Shown in pieces: positions 9,397-13,422 of a stretch of 13,422 bases of DNA. A program made the translations under genes and the position numbers. Below the pieces are notes generated by a model. That model was not told where the DNA came from, made no database searches, and saw only the letters and a program-made list of their open reading frames with translations. This DNA is from Bacteroidales bacterium UBA6366 (lineage in GTDB: Bacteria > Bacteroidota > Bacteroidia > Bacteroidales > UBA932): NCBI GenBank assembly GCA_002438845.1, contig DJRG01000039.1, positions 25,418 through 38,839 on the forward strand, written 5' to 3'. Numbering within the stretch: the stretch's first letter is position 1; each line of letters starts with the position of its first letter.

Positions 9397-9573
9397 ATGG
9401 CAGCTGACTCAAAAAAGTACGAATGCCTGCGCTGTGGCTGGATCTATGATCCGGCGGAAGGTGATCCCGATGGTGGCATAAAGCCTGGAACCCCGTTCAA
9501 AGACATCCCGAAAGACTGGAAATGCCCAGTCTGCGGAGCATCTAAGTCCGATTTCGCGGAATGTACGGAATAA
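9397..9573 (+). CDS. Rubredoxin
   Basis: 58 residues from ATG 9397 to TAA 9571-9573. Two CxxC knuckles bind one iron: Cys10-Leu-Arg-Cys13 with GWIYDPAEGDPDGG after it, and Cys43-Pro-Val-Cys46-Gly later. The aromatic residues typical of the fold (Tyr8, Trp15, Tyr17, Phe34, Trp41) are in place, as is the PGTPFKDIP loop. The protein is a one-electron carrier in the cytoplasm. In anaerobes such as Bacteroidales it usually supports oxygen or peroxide detoxification (for example with rubrerythrin), but no partner enzyme is encoded nearby. The gene lies 70 nt after ettA. An imperfect -7-like box, TAATGTTG at 9370-9377, could give it its own promoter with a leader of about 16 nt, but no -33 box is visible. 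A hairpin follows 11 nt after the stop. Confidence 0.95.
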   Translation: MAADSKKYECLRCGWIYDPAEGDPDGGIKPGTPFKDIPKDWKCPVCGASKSDFAECTE

Positions 9574-9584
9574 TCGTTCCACCA

Positions 9585-9607
9585 GACCGGCAAATAGAGC
9601 GCCGGTC
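9585..9607. terminator. Hairpin after rubredoxin, possible terminator
   Basis: GACCGGC (9585-9591) pairs perfectly with GCCGGTC (9601-9607) around a 9-nt loop, 11 nt after the rubredoxin stop. No U-tract follows. Its right arm runs into the repeat-like segment 9602-9627, so it may be part of a palindromic repeat and not a dedicated terminator. Confidence 0.45.
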
Positions 9608-9627
9608 ACTGAGATTGTCGAAATGAC
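9602..9627 (+). repeat. Intergenic copy of a REP-like palindromic repeat arm
   Basis: This 26-nt segment matches 10505-10530 at 20 of 26 positions in the same orientation, sharing CCGG, CTGAG, TTG and CGAA in register. Its core CACTGAG-TTGTCGAA resembles a short palindromic repeat that I recall from intergenic regions of many bacterial genomes. It sits between the rubredoxin and flavoprotein stops. Confidence 0.5.
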
Positions 9628-9649
9628 ATTGGCATCATCGATTTACAGA

Positions 9650-9682
9650 AATGGTTGGCACGCTTCATGGCTGCCAACCATT
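9650..9682. terminator. Probable bidirectional terminator between rubredoxin and flavoprotein
   Basis: AATGGTTGGCA (9650-9660) pairs perfectly with TGCCAACCATT (9672-9682) around an 11-nt loop, followed on the plus strand by ATTTTAC. The right arm overlaps the stop codon of the minus-strand flavoprotein (9681-9683). Position between two convergent genes fits a shared terminator. Confidence 0.65.
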
Positions 9683-10994
9683 ATTTTACAGTTATGGAAC
9701 GGGCGACAACATAGCCCATTGACCAGGCTGCCTGCAGATTGAAGCCGCCTGTTATCGCATCGACATCAAGGACTTCGCCTGCGAAATAGAGGCCGGGATG
9801 TGTCTTGCACTCAAGGGTGCTGAGATTGATGTTTGACAAGGCGACACCGCCGCAGGTGACGAACTCTTCCTTGAAACGGCTCTTGCCACGGATTTGGTAC
9901 TCGTCGTTACACAACGTGTTCACAAGGCGGTTCATGCCTTTTGAACCCAGTTCAGCCCAGCGTGCATCCTCCCTGATTCCGCATTTGGAAATCAAGTATG
10001 TCCAAAGCCTGGAAGGCAGTTCGGACGGATGGGTGTTCAGTATCAGTTTCTGAGAGTTACCCTTTGATAGCGATAGGATTCTTTCGCGGAAAACTTGTTC
10101 GACAGTGTCGCCGAACCAATTCACTGAAAGTGTGGCGGCATATTCATTCTCAGCAAGATAGCGAGCGGCGTAGGAGGAAAGTTTCAGGATGGCAGGGCCG
10201 CTCATTCCCCAGTGGGTGATTAGGAGTGGACCAGTGGCTTTGTATTTCGTGCCAGACAATGATGCACTGGCATTATCGACCACAGTGCCCATCAACTCGC
10301 GAACCGGGCTGCCGGGAATGTTGAAGGTGAACAGAGACGGAACTGGAGGGATGATCTCAATATTCAGACCATCAAGAAATCCAAGACCTGAAAACTTCGG
10401 GCTGCCGCCGGTGGTGACGACAACAATGTCGGCTGAATACTCATGATTATCCTGTCGTGGATTCTGTGGCATCAGCCCTTCGACAGGCTCAGGGACAGAG
10501 CCAACCGGCCGCTGAGCTTGCCGAAGCGACTGTCTTCCTGGAAATCCAGCAGAAAGTGTATAGCCACCTTCCGGACGCGGGAATATACCCGTAACCTTAT
10601 GTTTTGTGTAAAGTGAGACTCCCGCCTGGCGCATTCGGGCAAGGAGAGTGTCCACAATCTCCATGGCGTCCTGAGATGCAGGAAAAACGCATTGGTCCTC
10701 CTGAAGGACAAGTTTGACGCCCTCGTTCTCGAACCACTGCCAAGCGCTTCGCTGGTCAAAGGAATGGAGCAGACGCTTCATCAATTTGTCTCCGCGAGGG
10801 TAAGCAGCTGAGAGTGAGGATATTCCCTCAAAGGAATTCGTGAGGTTGCACCGCCCGCCACCTGTTATCGCGACTTTTGCCAGAGCCTTCGGTCCCGCCT
10901 CGAACACCTCCACCGAAGCGGAAGGCATCCTTCGCTTCAACTCAATGGCGCAGAAACACCCTGCCGCCCCGGCTCCGACTATAGCAATCTTCAT
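9681..10994 (-). CDS. FAD-dependent flavoprotein, HI0933/YhiN (BaiN-like) family, with in-frame repeat insertion
   Basis: 437 residues. The N-terminus MKIAIVGAGAAGCFCAIELK carries the GxGxxG dinucleotide-binding loop right at the start, which fixes ATG 10994. The family signature KVAITGGGRCNLTN is at 40-53, TTGGSPK at 194-200, and AGEVLDVDAITGGFNLQAAW at 405-424, which closes the FAD site. Members are cytoplasmic NAD(P)/FAD-dependent oxidoreductases; most have no known substrate, although BaiN was linked to bile-acid dehydroxylation. At residues ~151-187 there is extra sequence just before the conserved ADIVVVTTGG strand. Its residues 155-173 (LRQAQRP and VPEPVEG) are encoded by a palindromic repeat at 10476-10532. 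The chain is accordingly longer than the roughly 400 residues usual for the family. All FAD motifs remain intact. The gene is divergent from the MATE exporter. Confidence 0.9.
   Translation of the reverse strand: MKIAIVGAGAAGCFCAIELKRRMPSASVEVFEAGPKALAKVAITGGGRCNLTNSFEGISSLSAAYPRGDKLMKRLLHSFDQRSAWQWFENEGVKLVLQEDQCVFPASQDAMEIVDTLLARMRQAGVSLYTKHKVTGIFPRPEGGYTLSAGFPGRQSLRQAQRPVGSVPEPVEGLMPQNPRQDNHEYSADIVVVTTGGSPKFSGLGFLDGLNIEIIPPVPSLFTFNIPGSPVRELMGTVVDNASASLSGTKYKATGPLLITHWGMSGPAILKLSSYAARYLAENEYAATLSVNWFGDTVEQVFRERILSLSKGNSQKLILNTHPSELPSRLWTYLISKCGIREDARWAELGSKGMNRLVNTLCNDEYQIRGKSRFKEEFVTCGGVALSNINLSTLECKTHPGLYFAGEVLDVDAITGGFNLQAAWSMGYVVARSITVK
10476..10532. repeat. REP-like palindromic element inserted in the flavoprotein gene
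   Basis: These 57 nt (exactly 19 codons) form an imperfect inverted repeat. The left arm CCCTTCGACAGGCTCAGGGA and the complement of the right arm (CGCTTCGGCAAGCTCAGCGG) agree at 15 of 20 positions. The right arm resembles the intergenic segment 9602-9627. Its translation on the minus strand gives LRQAQRP and VPEPVEG, peptides that I recall as hallmarks of such repeats when they land in coding sequence. The frame is kept. Confidence 0.7.
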
Positions 10995-10998
10995 ACTG

Positions 10999-11030
10999 CA
11001 AACCTACACAAAATAATCGACATAAATAAA
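10999..11030 (-). promoter_or_regulatory. Putative promoter of the flavoprotein gene
   Basis: Read on the minus strand: TTTA at 11030-11027, a 20-nt spacer, then TAGGTTTG at 11006-10999. The -7 box is a full TAnnTTTG match and the -33 box is 3 of 4. Only 4 nt separate the -7 box from the ATG at 10994, so the transcript would have almost no leader. Confidence 0.5.
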
Positions 11031-11032
11031 GG

Positions 11033-11058
11033 AATATTGCGCACTTGTGCGTAATATT
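11033..11058. promoter_or_regulatory. 26-bp palindrome between divergent promoters, candidate operator
   Basis: AATATTGCGCAC (11033-11044) and GTGCGTAATATT (11047-11058) are inverted copies with 11 of 12 positions matching around a TT centre. It lies between the -33 boxes of the flavoprotein (11027-11030, minus) and the MATE gene (11057-11061, plus) and touches the latter. Because it is upstream of both predicted transcription starts, it should act as DNA, not as an RNA hairpin. A dimeric repressor or activator could control both genes from here; no regulator gene is in the window. Confidence 0.6.
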
Positions 11059-11088
11059 TTGCCGATTGCATTTTAGTAAATATCTTTG
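11057..11088 (+). promoter_or_regulatory. Promoter of the MATE exporter gene
   Basis: TTTTG at 11057-11061 and TATCTTTG at 11081-11088, with a 19-nt spacer, match the Bacteroidota TTTG / TAnnTTTG promoter. The -7 box is identical to that of the nucleoside kinase gene (5853-5860). The predicted transcription start is about 11092-11095, only a few nt before ATG 11098. Confidence 0.8.
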
Positions 11089-11097
11089 TCTGGATTT

Positions 11098-12474
11098 ATG
11101 GCCATAGGACAGAAAGACATACTCCTCGGGATGATCAGAAAGGGTCAGGCGATGACCCTCGGGCAGCAGATTCGACTCACGATTCTGCTGAGTCTTCCTG
11201 CCATCGCCGCCCAGTTTTCCTCTGTTCTCATGCAGTACATCGATGCCGGAATGGTCGGCCATCTTGGAGCGAACCAGTCAGCGTCAATAGGTCTGGTCGC
11301 CACGACAACCTGGATAATGGGCGGATTCCAGTCCGGAGCGAGCTCCGGATTCTCAGTACAGATCGCCCACCTTTGCGGAGCGCAGGATTTCAAGGGGGCC
11401 AGAGCCGTGATGAGGCAAGGACTAACCACCGTATTCATCATCGGACTGGCTCTCGCCGTGATTGGTGTAAGCATCAGCGAAGCGCTCCCCCACTGGCTTG
11501 GCGGGACTCCGGAGATAAATGAGGACGCAACGGAATATTTCTGGATATATTCAGCGTTCATTCCGATAGGCGCTGTCGGATGGGCGGCGAACTCAATGCT
11601 CCAGGCCAGCGGCAACATGAAGATTCCGAGCCTGATGTACACCGGAATGTGCGCTCTTGACGTGGTGTTCAACTACATATTCATTTACATCTGTGACATG
11701 GGAGTTGCAGGGGCCGCCCTTGGAACAGGCGCGGCGCAGGTCGTCACCTCCATATTCGTGATCTGGTATATTCTCAGGCGTTCCAAGGAATTGAACATCA
11801 AGGGAGAGCAAGGCACGTTCGTTCCTCAGCGCAAGACAGTGCGCAACGCATGGGGCATCACGGCTCCGATGTGGCTCCAGAACATCATCATGAGAGGTTC
11901 GCACATCATGAGCACCATCATCGTGGCTCCGCTCGGTCCGATTTCCATAGCGGCCAACTCGCTGGCGATCATAGCGGAAAGTTTCTGCTACATGCCCGGC
12001 TATGGAATCGAGGAGGCGGCCACCACACTTGTCGGCCAAAGTCTCGGGGCGAAACGCAAGGAAGTCGCCAAGCGGTTCTCGCAGATCACTATGATGATGG
12101 CGGCCGGGATTATGACCGTGCTTGGAGCGTTGATGTTCATCTTCGCGACCGACCTTATGATGATGCTGAGTTCAGATCCGGATGTTGTGGTTCTTGGTGC
12201 TAAAGTACTGAGGATCGAAGCGTTCGCCGAGACCCTGTACGCATTCTCCATCGCCGGCTACGGCTCATGCGTCGGCGGTGGCGACACCCTTGTCCCGAGT
12301 GTGATAAACTTCGGAAGCATGTGGGTGATCCGCATCGGCTTGGCACTGATTTTGACGCCTCGCATGGGGCTCACAGGCTACTGGATAGCGATGTGCATCG
12401 AGTTGAATGTACGCGGATTGCTCTTCTACTGGAGGCTGCGGGGCGAAAAATGGATGAAACTAAAGATTACTTGA
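11098..12474 (+). CDS. MATE family multidrug/metabolite exporter
   Basis: 458 residues from ATG 11098. The chain has about twelve hydrophobic segments in two homologous halves. Family features include MQYIDAGMVGHLG at 45-57 in the first helix pair, SGNMKIPSLMYTG at 171-183, EEAATTLVGQSLGAKR at 305-320 in the second half and GYGSCVGGGDTLVPS at 387-401. MATE proteins sit in the inner membrane and expel cationic drugs or metabolites using a sodium or proton gradient; the substrate here is unknown. The start is uncertain. TTG 11086 lies inside the -7 promoter box and is rejected. ATG 11131 and ATG 11152 (preceded by GAAAGGG) are in frame and would give leaders of about 35-60 nt. I kept 11098 because the MIRKGQAMT stretch upstream looks like other Bacteroidales homologues as I recall them. 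A DUF3737 gene follows after 4 nt. Confidence 0.9.
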   Translation: MAIGQKDILLGMIRKGQAMTLGQQIRLTILLSLPAIAAQFSSVLMQYIDAGMVGHLGANQSASIGLVATTTWIMGGFQSGASSGFSVQIAHLCGAQDFKGARAVMRQGLTTVFIIGLALAVIGVSISEALPHWLGGTPEINEDATEYFWIYSAFIPIGAVGWAANSMLQASGNMKIPSLMYTGMCALDVVFNYIFIYICDMGVAGAALGTGAAQVVTSIFVIWYILRRSKELNIKGEQGTFVPQRKTVRNAWGITAPMWLQNIIMRGSHIMSTIIVAPLGPISIAANSLAIIAESFCYMPGYGIEEAATTLVGQSLGAKRKEVAKRFSQITMMMAAGIMTVLGALMFIFATDLMMMLSSDPDVVVLGAKVLRIEAFAETLYAFSIAGYGSCVGGGDTLVPSVINFGSMWVIRIGLALILTPRMGLTGYWIAMCIELNVRGLLFYWRLRGEKWMKLKIT

Positions 12475-12478
12475 ATAT

Positions 12479-13324
12479 ATGGAAAAGATCATCAATCAGG
12501 AATTCGGCGGCGAGAGACCGCTATATTGCAGACATGACCTTTATCTTGAGAACGTCAGGATCCACGCCGGGGAATCCGCTTTGAAGGAGACCGGCAACAT
12601 CACCGCCGTGCATTGCCAGTTCGAGGGCAAGTACCCGTTCTGGGAGTGTGACGGATTTGTCATCAAGGACAGCATCCTGACTGTAGGGGCACGGTCAGGG
12701 CTTTGGTATTCAAGAAACTGCGAGATCTACGACACGATCATCGACGCTCCGAAGACTTTCCGCCGGATGGACGGCATCAAACTGAGGAATGTCCAGATCA
12801 TGGGCGGCACGGAGACTTTCTGGGACTGCAGGAACATCGAAGTCGAAGACTCTGTCATCGACCGGGCCGACTATGTGTTCATGCACTGCGAAAACGTCAA
12901 GCTGACCAACGTCAAGCTGAACGGCAACTACAGTTTCCAGTACGCCAAGAACGTGGAGATCCGTGGTTGTGTCCTGAACTCCAAGGATTCATTCTGGGAG
13001 GCGGAGAATGTAACCGTCATCGACTCCGTCATCAACGGTGAATATCTCGCCTGGTACTCAAAGAACCTCCGTCTCGTGCGCTGCCACATCACCGAGACCC
13101 AGCCGCTCTGCTACTGCGACGACCTCGTCCTTGAGGATTGCACAATGGGCTCTGACGCCGACCTTGCCTTTGAATATTCCTCCGTCCAGGCCACGGTCAA
13201 GGGACACGTCCCATCCATCAAGAATCCTCGCACCGGTTTCATCCGCTACGGTTCCGTCGGAGAGATCATCCTCGACCAGAACATCAAGGCTCCTGGCGAC
13301 TGCGTCCTGAAGGAAGTACGGTAG
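12479..13324 (+). CDS. DUF3737 family protein, predicted right-handed beta-helix, function unknown
   Basis: 281 residues, the full length expected for DUF3737 (my recognition). The chain is a run of rungs with a period of about 19-21 residues. A hydrophobic or aromatic pair followed by a small residue or Cys recurs at residues 54 (FWEC), 75 (LWYS), 94, 114 (FWDC), 134 (FMHC), 153 (FQYA), 172 (FWEA), 191 (AWYS) and 210 (LCYC). Between them, segments such as NIEVEDSVID and NVTVIDSVINGEY repeat. This is the signature of a parallel beta-helix with stacked aromatic positions. There is no signal peptide or membrane segment, so it should be cytoplasmic. Its biochemical role is not known to me, and no pectate-lyase-type catalytic set is evident. 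The start is 4 nt after the MATE stop, so the two are almost certainly co-transcribed. A hairpin terminator follows. Confidence 0.85.
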   Translation: MEKIINQEFGGERPLYCRHDLYLENVRIHAGESALKETGNITAVHCQFEGKYPFWECDGFVIKDSILTVGARSGLWYSRNCEIYDTIIDAPKTFRRMDGIKLRNVQIMGGTETFWDCRNIEVEDSVIDRADYVFMHCENVKLTNVKLNGNYSFQYAKNVEIRGCVLNSKDSFWEAENVTVIDSVINGEYLAWYSKNLRLVRCHITETQPLCYCDDLVLEDCTMGSDADLAFEYSSVQATVKGHVPSIKNPRTGFIRYGSVGEIILDQNIKAPGDCVLKEVR

Positions 13325-13367
13325 GATGTGAAGAGCTCGTCCTTTTGGGTACGAATATGAATACAAG

Positions 13368-13397
13368 AAGCCCCGCAGAGAGAACTCTACGGGGCTT
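13368..13397. terminator. Hairpin terminator, probably shared with a minus-strand tRNA
   Basis: AAGCCCCG (13368-13375) pairs with CGGGGCTT (13390-13397). After one C-A mismatch, AGAG (13377-13380) pairs with CTCT (13385-13388) around the loop AGAA. On the plus strand the stem ends in TTT, and on the minus strand it runs into CTTCTTGT. It lies 43 nt after the DUF3737 stop and next to the tRNA-like end, so it likely stops transcription from both sides. Confidence 0.8.
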
Positions 13398-13402
13398 TGA
13401 AG

Positions 13403-13422
13403 TGGTGTCGGGAAGAATCGAA
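13403..13422 (-). tRNA. Possible 3' end of a tRNA gene (cut off by window end)
   Basis: Read on the minus strand from the window end: a T-loop TTCGATT, then CTTCC (3' half of the T-stem), CGACACC (3' half of the acceptor stem) and A as discriminator base. Spacing is exactly that of a tRNA 3' end, with no encoded CCA. The hairpin immediately downstream (13397-13368) fits a tRNA terminator. The anticodon is outside, so identity is unknown, and only about 20 nt support the call. Confidence 0.45.

Noticed and set aside
10060..10080. ILSLSKG in the flavoprotein (residues 306-312) as another copy of the palindromic repeat
   Set aside because: The peptide resembles repeat-derived SLSKG, but the DNA (CCCTTTGATAGCGATAGG) differs from the repeat arm at many positions, and I see no extra length at this site.
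11086..11097. TTG start for the MATE gene
   Set aside because: The TTG is part of the TATCTTTG -7 promoter box (11081-11088), so it would not be in the mRNA; an ATG follows at 11098.

Overview
The window looks like chromosomal DNA of a member of the Bacteroidota, most likely Bacteroidales. Three things suggest this. Promoters match the TTTG / TAnnTTTG pattern of that phylum (5828-5860 and 11057-11088 are the clearest). Start codons lack strong Shine-Dalgarno sequences. The gene content is also typical: a GH106 rhamnosidase, a GH127-type arabinofuranosidase, a TGS-like/uridine-kinase fusion and a Bacteroidales-style MATE protein. Base composition looks slightly above 50% GC by eye. Genus cannot be fixed from the sequence alone.

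Left part (1-5660): carbohydrate utilisation. A 5'-truncated GH106 alpha-L-rhamnosidase is followed at short spacing (4, 29 and 11 nt) by a secreted calcineurin-like phosphoesterase, a small predicted outer-membrane beta-barrel and a small lipoprotein. These four look like one transcription unit. It ends at a long perfect hairpin (3713-3764), which it shares with a convergent secreted GH127-type beta-L-arabinofuranosidase (5660-3780, minus strand). Rhamnose and arabinofuranose are both pectin sugars, so the block is plausibly part of a pectin (rhamnogalacturonan/arabinan) degradation locus. No SusC/SusD pair or regulator is visible here.

Middle part (5661-9682): housekeeping. A divergent intergenic region carries promoters for the arabinofuranosidase (minus) and for a nucleoside kinase (plus). 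The kinase is followed by the ABC-F translation factor EttA and by a 58-residue rubredoxin, which is below the size usually caught by ORF listing. The rubredoxin converges on an HI0933/YhiN-type FAD flavoprotein, with hairpins between them.

Right part (9681-13422): the flavoprotein (minus) and a MATE exporter (plus) are divergent. They share a 103-nt region with a promoter for each side and a 26-bp near-perfect palindrome between the two promoters, a good candidate operator. The MATE gene is followed after 4 nt by a DUF3737 beta-helix protein of unknown function. A hairpin terminator and what appears to be the 3' end of a minus-strand tRNA close the window.

Most of the window is ordinary. 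The points most worth following up are the shared palindrome, the very short or absent leaders of the two divergent genes, a palindromic repeat inserted in frame into the flavoprotein gene, and the MATE-DUF3737 pair. No CRISPR array, insertion sequence, phage or defence system was seen. No gene-free stretch exceeds 300 bases; the longest is 5661-5885.
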